From positions 62,001 to 126,000 of the forward strand of contig JAFUNC010000004.1 of NCBI GenBank assembly GCA_017473115.1: DNA of 64,000 nt, written 5' to 3'. Within the stretch, counting starts at the first letter, position 1. Each line of letters opens with the position of its first letter. The position numbers and the translations under genes were made by a program. This stretch comes from Lachnospiraceae bacterium. Its GTDB lineage: Bacteria; Bacillota; Clostridia; Lachnospirales; Lachnospiraceae. Positions 51,932 to 62,080 of this stretch are shown piece by piece. The notes under the pieces were generated by a model. The model saw only the letters and a program-made list of their open reading frames with translations, was not told the DNA's origin and made no database searches.

Positions 51932-53142
51932 TTTGCTGCCGTCTCTCCTGCTTTGATACCGCTTGTCCATGCCCAATGGAGATTATATCCGCCGCAATCC
52001 GCATCTACATCCGTCATTTCACCCGCGAAAAATAAACCTTCTACCAATTTAGACTCCATATTTTCGTTAATTTCATCTAAAAGTACTCCGCCTTTGGTAA
52101 CCTGAGCATTTTCAAACCCTTTGTGTCCTGTAATATGAAATTTCCAATTTTTCATTGCTGTTAAAAGATTGAAAATCATATCTTTATCCGCCGGTGTCAC
52201 TGCAGTTTCACCACATACACCGGATTCGTTAATGATATAATCCGCAAGTTTACTATGTACCAAACCACAGATAAAATCTTTTAACGCATATCCCTTTAAA
52301 TCGCCAAGACGCTTATCCAAAAACTGTTCAAGAAGATCAATACCAATCTGTGGCATGAAATCCACCGCAACAACACAATCCCTGCCTTCTTCCGCTTCTT
52401 TGGAAAGAAATCGGCTCAAATGAAAAACCGGAATTCCCGACAAACCATAATCTGTCAATTGTAATTCACCATAGTCCGATGCGACTTTCTTATCATCCAC
52501 CAGAGCCGATACATTCGCATAACAACGTACTCCGGAAATTGCCTTTAAATGCGGTGCGTCTGAAAGCAATTGCACAAGTACCGGATATGTTCTGGATACC
52601 GTATGTCCAAAACCTCTGGCAAGACGATAACCAAATCCGTCGCTTCCCGTTTTGGGTGCAGCCTTACCGCCGCAAGCAAGAATTACCGCATCAAAATATA
52701 TAAATTTATTATCCATATGTACAATAAATTGTTCTTTATCCTTACTGATTTCGCCGATACAGACATTATATATTACTTCAATTCCGAGTTGCTCCATGGT
52801 CTGTACCATCGCATCACGAATGGTGTGTGCCTGTCCGGTAAAGGGATATAAACATCCTTTCCGCTCCATGGATAACACACCCATATCTGCAAAGAATGCA
52901 CAAATATCCCTCACAGACATATTTTCAATAATGGAATCCGCAAAACTTCCTTCTTCAAACGAAAAGCAATCCGCATGTATATCTACATTTGTAAAATTAC
53001 ACTTTCCGTTCCCCGTTAGAAGCAACTTTTTACCTGCTATATCATTTCTCTCAAACACTACAACTTTGGCACCGTTACGTGCCGCTGTAATTGCGGCAGC
53101 CATTCCCGCGGGTCCGGCTCCGATTACTGCAATTTTTTTCAT
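51928..53142 (-). CDS. NAD(P)/FAD-dependent oxidoreductase, BaiN/HI0933 (YhiN) family
   Basis: 404 residues: KIAVIGAGPAGMAAAITAAR, then GKKLLLTGNGKCNFTN, the family's signature, ILACGGKAAPKTGSDGFGYR in the middle and a final FFAGEMTDVDADCGGYNLHW. It binds FAD. Some members are linked to bile-acid 7-dehydroxylation (BaiN), but the family is broad and no bai gene is near, so no substrate is assigned. Overlaps the next flavoprotein gene by 4 bp. Confidence 0.9.
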   Translation of the reverse strand: MKKIAVIGAGPAGMAAAITAARNGAKVVVFERNDIAGKKLLLTGNGKCNFTNVDIHADCFSFEEGSFADSIIENMSVRDICAFFADMGVLSMERKGCLYPFTGQAHTIRDAMVQTMEQLGIEVIYNVCIGEISKDKEQFIVHMDNKFIYFDAVILACGGKAAPKTGSDGFGYRLARGFGHTVSRTYPVLVQLLSDAPHLKAISGVRCYANVSALVDDKKVASDYGELQLTDYGLSGIPVFHLSRFLSKEAEEGRDCVVAVDFMPQIGIDLLEQFLDKRLGDLKGYALKDFICGLVHSKLADYIINESGVCGETAVTPADKDMIFNLLTAMKNWKFHITGHKGFENAQVTKGGVLLDEINENMESKLVEGLFFAGEMTDVDADCGGYNLHWAWTSGIKAGETAAK

Positions 53143-53235
53143 TGTATTTCACCACACAATCTTACTTTGTATCTGAATAAAAATCACTCTGTTCTCAAAT
53201 CTTTTATCAGTTCACAATCCGCATATACGCATTTC

Positions 53236-53868
53236 TCAACTTGTATGTGACTCCAAAAACGAATAAAGGCTTTCATAACTTTCAATTTCCTTAATTCCTT
53301 CAATTTCTGCCCTGGTTTCCTCCGGAAGGCTGTCCATACGAATATTGGTATACATATAAACAGTACTGTTATCGCCATAATATACAACCACATAATTTTC
53401 TTCCGCCTTCAGATAAAACTTCTCCTGAAGTTGCAGTGGTTCATATACTTTTTTAACAACAAGTTTTTCCGGTGAATAGGTTACAACCATTGCGTCTGTA
53501 AGGCCTTCTTCCCGATCTTTTAATACAGGACTTTTGAGGTAATTCTCATAGTATTCTTCCAGTTCATACCTTTCCATTCCCACAAACTGCGAGGGAAGTT
53601 CCTCTACAATCTCTTCCGAAGTCCCTGTTACCAGATTTTCCTTAACAATCACAAACTCCGTATTCATATCCACAGTAGATACGGCTACAGTTTCAACGGA
53701 AGGTACACTTTCCTCTGATGACCATTTATGAAAGTCCTCTTTTACCGGATATGTCTCATATCCTTTTAATTCATTTTGATAAAACAAATAAGACGAAAGC
53801 CACATTCCGGCAAGAAATAAACATGCACCCGCTACGCAAAGAAAGCAGATTCTAAAAAATCGGTTCAT
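53236..53868 (-). CDS. BofC-C-terminal-domain-like secreted/membrane protein
   Basis: 210 residues. A signal anchor (~5-27, FFRICFLCVAGACLFLAGMW), a linker with acidic repeats, then a C-terminal domain ~145-208 (LKAEENYVVVYYGDNSTVYM, ending LPEETRAEIEGIKEIESYESLYSFLE) that fits the BofC C-terminal domain, a forespore protein of the SigK checkpoint. Proteins with only this domain are common in Lachnospiraceae, including those that do not readily sporulate. AAGGAGAC before the ATG. It lies between the flavoprotein and flippase genes. Confidence 0.7.
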   Translation of the reverse strand: MNRFFRICFLCVAGACLFLAGMWLSSYLFYQNELKGYETYPVKEDFHKWSSEESVPSVETVAVSTVDMNTEFVIVKENLVTGTSEEIVEELPSQFVGMERYELEEYYENYLKSPVLKDREEGLTDAMVVTYSPEKLVVKKVYEPLQLQEKFYLKAEENYVVVYYGDNSTVYMYTNIRMDSLPEETRAEIEGIKEIESYESLYSFLESHTS

Positions 53869-53930
53869 AATATGTCTCCTTACATATTTTTACGATTATA
53901 GTATCCGCCTCTTTTGGAAAATTTATTCAA

Positions 53931-55583
53931 TTACATAACGCCGAATCTTTTCAGAAGATTTACCAGTGTTTTCCCAAGCACGGGAATTCGCATCAGTTCA
54001 CTCTCCCGGAATCCTTTTAGTGCAATCATTCCGGCAAAATAAATCACTACCGCAACAACAAGGGCAATAATACAACTTGCCGTTACCGGAAGGAACAAGC
54101 GGAACAAGTGGTAGATTCCGAAAGAAACACCACCCATAACCGCAGAAACAATCAAAGGAATGATAAATGTTTTGTTTAATTCCTGTCGATAACCGATGAA
54201 CTTACGAATGGCAAGGTGATTCAGGATAAACATTACCAGTGAAAAGATAATATTTGAAAATACCACTGCCATAATATCCAATTTCATAAAATAAAGCATA
54301 GCCCACAGTGCCAAAAGATGCACTGCCAATGCAATTGCTGCATTGATGATGGGAACATACATTTTACCGATACCTTGCAAAATACCGTTTCCAAGAGTAG
54401 ATAACGCATAGAAAATAACCGACAAAGTACCCATCAGAAGCATTTGTCCTGCCAAATCCACTTCACCACTAAATAACATATCCACAATCGGCTTGCCAAG
54501 TAATGCAAGTCCAACAGCCGAAGGAATGGTAATCATCATCGTCGCACGAATTGCAGATGCTACCTTGCTTCTTGCACTTGCCACATCATGATTGGCAAAA
54601 CTTGCCGATAAAGAAGGCACAATTGCAGAACACATAGCACTTGCCAATGCAATGGGCAGATTAATCAGCACTTTATACTTACCGCTGTATACCCCCCAAT
54701 TAAATGTCTTCAATTCCTCCTGACCGATGCCTAACATATAGTGATTATACATAATCTGATCCAATACACCACATACGTTATACATTACCGAACTGATTAA
54801 GACCGGTACAATTGTCAGAATCAAAATACGGAAAATGGATGCATAATCTTCGTTTGCCTTCGTAACATCCTTGCGCTCTGCTTTCAGCATATTATTGCGG
54901 GATGCAAGATAAACCACAAGCAGGAAACACAAACCTGCCACCGCACCGATTCCGCATCCCAATGTAGCACCTGCCGCACCCTGTGCCGGAGCATAACGGT
55001 CACTCATCATAAGATTGCCGTATAACGTACCGCGTCCAAATGCAATTTGGGCAAACAACAACGAAAATACCACAAGGAAAATCTGTTCCACAATCTGCGA
55101 AATTGCTGTAGGCGTCATAGTTCCCAGTCCCTGAAAATAACCACGGAACACACCCATAACTGCTACAATCAAAAGGGTAGGCGCCAATACGCGCAACGCA
55201 GTGGCACTCATAGGTTCACCCATAACCGAACCCGCCAGAAAATCCGCGAAAAACAACACAATCAGGCAGGCAAGTCCACCGGATATGGTTGCAAAAACTA
55301 ACGATGCCTTAAAAATCTTTTTAGCGTTTTTGTACTGTCCTCTGCTGACTCTTGCCGCCACCATTTTAGAAACCGCAAGCGGAAGACTGTAAGAAGATAA
55401 TAAAAGAATAATGGCATACAATTCATATGCCGCTGCATAATATCCGTTTCCGACATCTCCGATAATATTGGTTAAAGGAATTCTTCTTACAATTCCGATT
55501 GCTCTTGCAATCAGACCTGCCGCTGCAAGAATTCCTCCCTGAATAACTATTCCGTTTCTGATTTTCTTTCCACGTTCACTCAT
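53931..55583 (-). CDS. SpoVB/YtgP-like MOP superfamily flippase
   Basis: 550 residues, about 14 membrane helices. GGILAAAGLIARAIGIVRRI and TNIIGDVGNGYYAAAYELYA at the N-terminus and VMGVFRGYFQGLGTMTPTAI in the middle are typical of the SpoVB/YtgP polysaccharide-transporter group. Members flip lipid-linked precursors across the membrane; SpoVB is needed for the spore cortex, YtgP/MurJ-like members for the vegetative wall. Which applies cannot be told. ATG at 55583 preferred over the preceding TTG. Confidence 0.88.
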   Translation of the reverse strand: MSERGKKIRNGIVIQGGILAAAGLIARAIGIVRRIPLTNIIGDVGNGYYAAAYELYAIILLLSSYSLPLAVSKMVAARVSRGQYKNAKKIFKASLVFATISGGLACLIVLFFADFLAGSVMGEPMSATALRVLAPTLLIVAVMGVFRGYFQGLGTMTPTAISQIVEQIFLVVFSLLFAQIAFGRGTLYGNLMMSDRYAPAQGAAGATLGCGIGAVAGLCFLLVVYLASRNNMLKAERKDVTKANEDYASIFRILILTIVPVLISSVMYNVCGVLDQIMYNHYMLGIGQEELKTFNWGVYSGKYKVLINLPIALASAMCSAIVPSLSASFANHDVASARSKVASAIRATMMITIPSAVGLALLGKPIVDMLFSGEVDLAGQMLLMGTLSVIFYALSTLGNGILQGIGKMYVPIINAAIALAVHLLALWAMLYFMKLDIMAVVFSNIIFSLVMFILNHLAIRKFIGYRQELNKTFIIPLIVSAVMGGVSFGIYHLFRLFLPVTASCIIALVVAVVIYFAGMIALKGFRESELMRIPVLGKTLVNLLKRFGVM

Positions 55584-55606
55584 CAATTAAATCCCCGTTT
55601 GTTCTT

Positions 55607-56113
55607 TTATCTTGTAATACCAAGATTGTTTAAGTATTCTGTCTGCTTCTGCTCCATGCACTTAGCATCCGCTTCTTCCATATGGTCATATCCTATTAAG
55701 TGTAACACACTATGGGCAATTAGAAAAGCAAATTCACGGGTAACGCCATGACCGTATTCCTCAGCCTGAGCATGCATTTTATCCCTTGAAATCATAATAT
55801 CGCCCAAAACAAGTAAATCGTTTTCCGGATTAAAACAGTCAAAATAGAGTTCCTCATTACGAAACTGCGAAAACTCACCGGGTATTTCAAATTCACAATT
55901 CGGAAATGACAAAACATCCGTCGGCTTATCCATATCACGGAATTCCTTATTTACCGCCTGAATTCCATCGTTATCCGTCATTGTTAAGTTCACTTCACAA
56001 TCAAAAGGACATCCTTCCTGCAAAAGCACATATTCAATCACCTTCTGCGCAAGCGCAAGTTCTTCCTCGTTGATTTCTTCTTTGATTTCATCCCAAAAAT
56101 TTATTTGTACCAT
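55607..56113 (-). CDS. ybeY: Endoribonuclease YbeY
   Basis: 168 residues. The metal site HSVLHLIGYDHMEEAD holds the three histidines (HxxxHxxGxDH); NKEFRDMDKPTDVLSFP is the other conserved block. YbeY trims the 3' end of 16S rRNA and takes part in 70S quality control. AAGGACC precedes its ATG. Downstream of phoH in the standard yqfC-yqfD-phoH-ybeY order. Confidence 0.95.
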   Translation of the reverse strand: MVQINFWDEIKEEINEEELALAQKVIEYVLLQEGCPFDCEVNLTMTDNDGIQAVNKEFRDMDKPTDVLSFPNCEFEIPGEFSQFRNEELYFDCFNPENDLLVLGDIMISRDKMHAQAEEYGHGVTREFAFLIAHSVLHLIGYDHMEEADAKCMEQKQTEYLNNLGITR

Positions 56114-56171
56114 GTTTGGTCCTTCTTTTCATATAGTATTACAGATAAAATTATGTCTTTTTCACATAAAA

Positions 56172-57200
56172 TTATTTCGTCTCTCTTCTGTCACGGCCTT
56201 TTTCACGGCTTCTTGCCGCCTTACGCTCTTCCCTGGCTTTTTCCTTCTTTTCATAATTGTCATACGCACATACAATCTTCTGAACCAAAGGATGACGTAC
56301 TACGTCTTTGCCGGTCAGATGACAGAACTGAATATCCGGAATATCTTTTAGTACACGAAGCGCCACATCCAAACCGGATTGTGCACCGACAGGCAGGTCT
56401 TTCTGCGAAATATCACCTGTGATGATTACCTTAGAGCCAAAACCGATTCGTGTCAAAAACATCTTCATCTGTGCCGGTGTAGTATTCTGCGCTTCATCCA
56501 GGATAATATAAGCATTGTCCAAAGTTCGTCCGCGCATATACGCCAACGGAGCAACCTCAATCAAACCTTTTTCCATATTCTTCTGAAAGGATTCCGCTCC
56601 CATAATCTGATAAAGTGCATCATACAAAGGTCTTAAATACGGATCAATTTTGCTCTGTAAATCACCGGGTAAAAATCCCAATTTTTCACCTGCTTCAATA
56701 GCAGGTCTGGTTAAAATAATACGACTCACTTCTTCGTTCTTAAACGCAGTAATTGCCATCGCCATCGCAAGATAGGTTTTACCGGTACCGGCAGGACCAA
56801 GACCGAACACAATCATATTTTTACGGATTGCATCCACATATTCCTTCTGACCCAAGGTCATTGGTTTTACTGCCTTGCCGTTCATGGTATGGCAGATACA
56901 GTCAGAGTCCACGGAAAGAAGCACATCTGACTTATTTTCCTTAGACATTGCAATGCCATAGTCTACATTCTGTTCCTTAATGGTATTTCCCCGTTTCGAC
57001 AATTCCGTCAATTCAGACAAAAGTCTTACCGCCTTCTTGGCATTGTATTCTTCCCCGGTAATTTTAATTACACCGTCACGGTTAATAATCGTAACATCCA
57101 AATCGTTTTCGATTTTTCTGATATATGAGTCTCTTTCACCGAAAATATTCTGCATATGTTCAGCGCTCATCTCCATTGTCAACTGAATCGTGTTGGCCAT
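56172..57200 (-). CDS. phoH: PhoH family ATPase
   Basis: 342 residues. N-terminal KH-like part (IRKIENDLDVTIINRDGVIK), then the AAA domain: Walker A VFGLGPAGTGKTYLAMAMA, GEKLGFLPGDLQSKIDPYLR and Walker B AYIILDEAQNTTPAQMKMFL. It closes with a basic Arg/Lys/Glu tail. PhoH-like ATPases are linked to RNA metabolism; function is not well defined. The last 41 bp of yqfD overlap this gene, so they are one unit with ybeY. Confidence 0.93.
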   Translation of the reverse strand: MANTIQLTMEMSAEHMQNIFGERDSYIRKIENDLDVTIINRDGVIKITGEEYNAKKAVRLLSELTELSKRGNTIKEQNVDYGIAMSKENKSDVLLSVDSDCICHTMNGKAVKPMTLGQKEYVDAIRKNMIVFGLGPAGTGKTYLAMAMAITAFKNEEVSRIILTRPAIEAGEKLGFLPGDLQSKIDPYLRPLYDALYQIMGAESFQKNMEKGLIEVAPLAYMRGRTLDNAYIILDEAQNTTPAQMKMFLTRIGFGSKVIITGDISQKDLPVGAQSGLDVALRVLKDIPDIQFCHLTGKDVVRHPLVQKIVCAYDNYEKKEKAREERKAARSREKGRDRRETK

Positions 57201-58410
57201 TTATAAACTCCATTCTTATGGAAGGGTCAATTTCTTCCTCAAGCATCCTTGAATTGGTAAACATTAATTCTCCGCTTAAGATAAGCATACTTCCACTTGT
57301 ACTTATTTTAACATCTTTTTGTATATTTTGTACCCCTTTTTCTTCTAAACTTTTTAGAAAAAGGTCTAAATTTTCATATAATTGTCCCTCTAACTCTTTT
57401 TGTTCCTTTTTTACCTTTGAAATTTCATATTCTTTATGCTCTTTATTTCCAAACCAGACCGGCAAATAAAAGTGTTCCCACAATTGCAACTGATAAAACG
57501 ATTCCGATACCTCTTCCATTTCAAATTCCGGATAAAACCAATACATCTGGTATATTTTATTTCCAAGACGAAAACTATACTCCGTAAAAGAATCCTGCGT
57601 ATAAGTTTTTTTATCCTGATAAAAAGAGACGGAATCCTCATAAGTTTCCGAATAGCAAACCAAAACATCCGCATCGGAATGCACCAGATTGTAATCCAAA
57701 ATAGTTCCGTCGGTTTTGGCCACAGGTAATACACCATCTACAATTAATTGCCCCTTTGTCACCACATCCCCTGTTTTTACCTTAGCAAGACCGCTTCGTA
57801 CTACAATAGAAGTAATGACACCATCGCAGGGCGCATACAGACTGGTTGCGGAGTCATCTGCAATCTCATAGACTCTTACATCACGCTCTTTGATATCAAT
57901 GGTCAGGGTTGTTCCTTCCTGACCAATAGAAATCCACGTAATGCCGTCAAAATCCTTTCGAAAACTTTTTTCCAAACTTTCCGCATCAACATCATTTAAT
58001 TTACTTCCCATAGAAATCTCTTTTGTCTCTAAATAATCTAAAATCACTTCATCCGTAAGACTTACATTTCCGTCGATTTTTATTGCCCATATAAACCTGC
58101 TCATATACAACAAACCGGCAAAACATAATATTGCACCCAAGACAAAAAATTTTTGACAGGACATTTTTACAAAGAAAAAAGGCAGTCCGCATTTTTTTAC
58201 GATTACTACCTTTACTTTGGTTTTCCGGACAATGTCCTGTATTTTTTTATAGTCCCAAATTAATATATTTAATTCATATTCATCCTCTTTTTGTTCCAAA
58301 TCCCGAAGACGGAATCCTCTTTTATTACAAATATTAATAAAACGGGTTGCACCAAACCCCTGCACACTGATTCGAACATAGCCCTGTATATAAAATAAAA
58401 ATGAATGCAC
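57160..58410 (-). CDS. yqfD: Sporulation-associated protein YqfD
   Basis: 416 residues: a short N-terminal cytoplasmic part (RISVQGFGATRFINICNKRG), one membrane helix (~82-108, FVLGAILCFAGLLYMSRFIW), then a beta-rich extracytoplasmic region with EGTTLTIDIKERD and LYAPCDGVITSIVVRSGLAK. YqfD belongs to the SigE sporulation regulon in Bacillus. Start is GTG, 7 nt after AAGGAGGTGG; no ATG fits. It overlaps phoH at its 3' end. Confidence 0.9.
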   Translation of the reverse strand: MHSFLFYIQGYVRISVQGFGATRFINICNKRGFRLRDLEQKEDEYELNILIWDYKKIQDIVRKTKVKVVIVKKCGLPFFFVKMSCQKFFVLGAILCFAGLLYMSRFIWAIKIDGNVSLTDEVILDYLETKEISMGSKLNDVDAESLEKSFRKDFDGITWISIGQEGTTLTIDIKERDVRVYEIADDSATSLYAPCDGVITSIVVRSGLAKVKTGDVVTKGQLIVDGVLPVAKTDGTILDYNLVHSDADVLVCYSETYEDSVSFYQDKKTYTQDSFTEYSFRLGNKIYQMYWFYPEFEMEEVSESFYQLQLWEHFYLPVWFGNKEHKEYEISKVKKEQKELEGQLYENLDLFLKSLEEKGVQNIQKDVKISTSGSMLILSGELMFTNSRMLEEEIDPSIRMEFINGQHDSVDNGDER

Positions 58411-58422
58411 AAGACCACCTCC

Positions 58423-58713
58423 TTATTTTATAAAAAGAACGCCGTCTATACGACCGTCAATCACCATCTCTTCTTCATTGTAACTTCTAACTTTTAGGCA
58501 ATTTCCTGTGATTTGGATTTTACTTTGTTTTCCCTGCAGAAGGATTTTATCACTGTTGTATTCCAATATTCCTTTATAATTCTCAATGATAACACGCATG
58601 GAACCAATAATGGATACATTACTTGCGCCGCATACAATGTCGTGCGGCAGGGAAAACAGATCCGCAATTTGTTCTTTTTTTTCTAAAAATTTATTTTCGT
58701 TTTTATTTTTCAT
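58423..58713 (-). CDS. yqfC: Sporulation-associated protein YqfC
   Basis: 96 residues: ADLFSLPHDIVCGASNVSII, then NYKGILEYNSDKILLQGKQS, the YabP/YqfC-type beta domain. In Bacillus yqfC-yqfD form a SigE-dependent operon; here they are 12 bp apart and run on into phoH-ybeY, so the pair is likely co-transcribed. No strong ribosome binding site is visible before the ATG. Confidence 0.88.
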   Translation of the reverse strand: MKNKNENKFLEKKEQIADLFSLPHDIVCGASNVSIIGSMRVIIENYKGILEYNSDKILLQGKQSKIQITGNCLKVRSYNEEEMVIDGRIDGVLFIK

Positions 58714-58748
58714 ATTTGATATTATGCAACTAAAATGGTTAATATGAA

Positions 58749-58792
58749 TAAAACCCCTTTTTACTTGTCAAAGACAAATAAAAGGGGGTTCC
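58749..58792 (-). terminator. Terminator after the CASTOR-like channel gene
   Basis: On the minus strand AACCCCCTTTTATTTGTC pairs with GACAAGTAAAAAGGGGTT around a TTT loop, followed by TTTATTC. Long stem with a few mismatches. It ends the channel gene unit before yqfC. Confidence 0.8.
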
Positions 58793-58803
58793 TATTATTC
58801 TTA

Positions 58804-60654
58804 CTAATCTTCTGCAACCACAATCAATAAATCGCCTTCCGCAAAAATAACTTCCTCACTCTTTAACGGATTGGTTACAATCAACATATCATCATCAATC
58901 ATCTTTTTATAACCGATTGCGATATGTCCCTGTCTTGCCGCACTTTCCGTAACGGTATAAAAATCAACAGGCGTATTCAAAACAACATAATTTTCAACCG
59001 GTTTCATATACAATTCCGAGCCTTCTTCATCCAAAATATCTTCAAATAAGGCTGTCAATTCACGGTTCTCCGCAATCTGTGTCATAAGGAGATTCACAAT
59101 ATTAGAACCGATTACGAAATCATCACCGCGTGAACCTGTCGCAAGACGCTGATTCACGGTTTTTTGCATCTCACTGGTAATGGAAACACGATGTCCGGTC
59201 TTTTTTATAATATCCCACAAATAAATCAGCGAAAGTAAGGTTCTTGCATCGGCTTCTTCGGCATCCAAATGAATATTGCTTAAAATCAAAACATTATCCA
59301 GATCCTCTGTCAGAATTTCTTCCATACGCTTTCTGCTGACAAAGCCTTCCTTCCGAATTTCAGGGTTAATATATCGATAATCTTCAGCCGACAAATCCAA
59401 CTCTTCATCCGACACAATCACAACACGTGTTCCTTCGTCTACATAACAATCATATTCTTTTAAAATCGCAGGAAGCATAGGATTACTTCCTAAAACAAGC
59501 AAATCATCCGTTTCAATTAATTTTCGTTCCGGAACAGTCTTGACCATCAAACTTTCATTAATTTTCGGTGCATTCTCAGAAACAACAAAAGAACCGTCAT
59601 CGTCTTCCAACAGAATCAATTTATCATCCGCCGTAATAATGGTATCCATCGGCGGATTTAAATAGGTACCGCTATCATTTCGAATACCAAATACTACAGC
59701 CTTATCGAATCGATTAAGGGTATCTTTAAATGTTAACCCTCTTAATTCAGGCACATCTTCAAAGTATAATTCATCTCCGTCATAATCAAATAATTCCACC
59801 AACACTTGAGACAAACCGGGTTGGCGACAGGTATGTGCAATAATTCTGGAAATGGCATCGTTTGCAAAAATAACCTCAGCCCTGCCTTCTCCCGCAATTC
59901 TTGCCGCTTCCACATTCTGCTCATCATTGATTGCAACCGTAAAATAAAGATTAGGATGTGTCAATTCTTTCTCTTTCAAATAAGAGGTTAAAGCAAGAAT
60001 AATTTTAATACTTTGCGGATCATCATACTCATTAATAATAATAGATTTACTTGTTTCTGCCGAACAACGCTCTAAAATATGAGGTTCACATGGCGAGCCG
60101 CTTCTGCATATAATCCTGGTTGTTTTTGTATCCGGAAATCTTGCCGCGATGGCATCTTCCATCACTTCTTTTTCCTCTTGTCCTACTACTACAATACATC
60201 CGTCTTTTTGATTTTCATTGGCACCGATTAACTCATTGATTAAAGTATAAATATTATCATTAAAACCAAGAATAATCGTGTGTCCGTCTTCGATTACGAT
60301 TGATGTACCTTTTCGCAAACTTGAAAGTTTTCGTTCCAAACCGGATGAAATAATACCAATCAATACACTACTGATAAAAATACCGCATATGGTTACAATT
60401 GTTTGTAAAATAACATACGGAATATTATCCAATGTATCCGTCGTTATGGTTCCCGGATCCAATGCATGCATAAAACTAACCCAAACAGAACTTACAATTC
60501 CGCCTTCCATACCAATGAGAACCGTAATAGCACCTGCAATACATACAATCACAAATGTCACAAGACATAAAAGCCCAATAAGAGCAATGGTTCCTTTAGA
60601 CATAATGTTGTCAAACTGATACTTCATTTTTTGCATAAAACTTCTTTTTTTCAT
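58804..60654 (-). CDS. CASTOR/POLLUX-related ion channel protein (TrkA-N/RCK)
   Basis: 616 residues. Two or three membrane helices (~22-45 and ~75-105, with a short pore-like loop WVSFMHALDPGTITTDTLDN between) are followed by soluble RCK-type domains: TIILGFNDNIYTLINELIGA, a second half ENYVVLNTPVDFYTVTESAA. The arrangement matches bacterial relatives of the plant CASTOR/POLLUX channels. Ion specificity is unknown. ATG at 60654 follows AAGGA; a TTG nine codons upstream is less likely. A terminator follows; deoA starts a separate unit. Confidence 0.85.
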   Translation of the reverse strand: MKKRSFMQKMKYQFDNIMSKGTIALIGLLCLVTFVIVCIAGAITVLIGMEGGIVSSVWVSFMHALDPGTITTDTLDNIPYVILQTIVTICGIFISSVLIGIISSGLERKLSSLRKGTSIVIEDGHTIILGFNDNIYTLINELIGANENQKDGCIVVVGQEEKEVMEDAIAARFPDTKTTRIICRSGSPCEPHILERCSAETSKSIIINEYDDPQSIKIILALTSYLKEKELTHPNLYFTVAINDEQNVEAARIAGEGRAEVIFANDAISRIIAHTCRQPGLSQVLVELFDYDGDELYFEDVPELRGLTFKDTLNRFDKAVVFGIRNDSGTYLNPPMDTIITADDKLILLEDDDGSFVVSENAPKINESLMVKTVPERKLIETDDLLVLGSNPMLPAILKEYDCYVDEGTRVVIVSDEELDLSAEDYRYINPEIRKEGFVSRKRMEEILTEDLDNVLILSNIHLDAEEADARTLLSLIYLWDIIKKTGHRVSITSEMQKTVNQRLATGSRGDDFVIGSNIVNLLMTQIAENRELTALFEDILDEEGSELYMKPVENYVVLNTPVDFYTVTESAARQGHIAIGYKKMIDDDMLIVTNPLKSEEVIFAEGDLLIVVAED

Positions 60655-60716
60655 TTGAACATTCCTTCTGTATTCCGCCAAATATCGTTTGCTCTATAAA
60701 AATTCCGTTTGTATTT

Positions 60717-62024
60717 CTATTTTTCCACCACACCACGAATCAAAGGTTCCGGTTTAAATCCTTTATCCGTAAAAGAATACGCCGCAAGAAAACGTTTTTT
60801 TGCTGTATTTAACTTATCCATATCATTAGCATATACGGTAGCAAGGCTTTCACCCTTCTTAACAAAATCACCTTTCTTTTTATGAAGCACCAAGCCGACC
60901 GACAAGTCAATTTCGCTCTCTTTGGTTTCGCGACCACCACCAAGAATTAATGAACAGATACCGATTTCATCACATACAATACCGGAAATATATCCTTCTT
61001 CTTCCGACGTAATCTCTTCCGCATATTTTGCAACAGGCAATAACTCCGGATGATAGACCTCCTCCTTGTTTCCGCCCTGTGCTTCAATAAATTGAGCAAG
61101 TTTTTCCAATGCTTTTCCGTTTGCGATAACCTCTTCCAGCATCGCTCTCGCTTCATCCTTATGCGCTGCCTTACCCGCAGCAACAACCATATAAGAACCT
61201 AATGTCAGACATAATTCCCTAAAATCTTGCGGTCCTCTTCCATTCAAAGTATCAATGGCTTCTTTTACTTCCAACGCATTGCCAACAGCCCTTCCCAAAG
61301 GCTGGTCCATATCAGAAATAACAGCAATTGTTTTTCTGCCGGCGCCATTGCCGATTGTTACCATTTCACGCGCCAACGCAAAAGAATCTTCTTCTTTTTT
61401 CATAAAAGCACCACTGCCGGTCTTTACATCTAAAACAATGGCATCCGCGCCTGCAGCAAGTTTTTTACTCATAATGGAACTTGCAATCAAAGACATATTA
61501 TCCACGGTAGCAGTTACATCGCGTAATGCATATAATTTTTTATCTGCCGGAGCCAAATCCGCGGTCTGACCCATAATGGAAATTCCAATGCGATTGACCT
61601 GATTGATAAAATGCTCCGTGGAGATATCCGTACGAAAACCGGTAAATGACTCTAATTTATCAATGGTTCCGCCGGTATGTCCCAATCCACGGCCGCTCAT
61701 TTTGGCTGTAGGTACCCCAACTGCCGCAACCATGGGAATTAAAGCAAGAGAGGTTTTATCACCAACACCGCCGGTTGAATGTTTATCCACTTTTATTCCT
61801 TCAATGGCCGACAAATCCAACATATCACCACTATTTGCCATAGCCATGGTCAAATTAAGGGTTTCCTCCGCATTCATTTTATTAAAATAAATAGCCATAG
61901 TAAGGGCCGACATTTGATAATCCGGAATTTCACCTTTGGTATAACCTTCAACCAAAAAATCAATCTCTTCCTTACTCAAAGACTCCTTATTACGCTTTTT
62001 CATGATAATATCATACATTCTCAT
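60717..62024 (-). CDS. Pyrimidine-nucleoside (thymidine) phosphorylase
   Basis: 435 residues, standard length. [40 protein letters not shown] and [20 protein letters not shown] are the glycosyltransferase family 3 motifs, with the C-terminal barrel-sandwich domain ([20 protein letters not shown]). It splits thymidine/uridine with phosphate to base and (deoxy)ribose-1-phosphate, a salvage step. pdp versus deoA cannot be decided. ATG at 62024 is 5 nt after GGGGGAGGTG. Confidence 0.94.
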   Translation of the reverse strand: MRMYDIIMKKRNKESLSKEEIDFLVEGYTKGEIPDYQMSALTMAIYFNKMNAEETLNLTMAMANSGDMLDLSAIEGIKVDKHSTGGVGDKTSLALIPMVAAVGVPTAKMSGRGLGHTGGTIDKLESFTGFRTDISTEHFINQVNRIGISIMGQTADLAPADKKLYALRDVTATVDNMSLIASSIMSKKLAAGADAIVLDVKTGSGAFMKKEEDSFALAREMVTIGNGAGRKTIAVISDMDQPLGRAVGNALEVKEAIDTLNGRGPQDFRELCLTLGSYMVVAAGKAAHKDEARAMLEEVIANGKALEKLAQFIEAQGGNKEEVYHPELLPVAKYAEEITSEEEGYISGIVCDEIGICSLILGGGRETKESEIDLSVGLVLHKKKGDFVKKGESLATVYANDMDKLNTAKKRFLAAYSFTDKGFKPEPLIRGVVEK

Positions 62025-62080
62025 AAAAACACCTCCCCCGGGATTATTATGATTTTTATACAATTTATAAATATTGGTTT

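Noticed and set aside
52652..53176. 174-codon plus-strand frame opposite the BaiN-like gene
   Set aside because: Antisense shadow of a conserved flavoprotein, no start signals.
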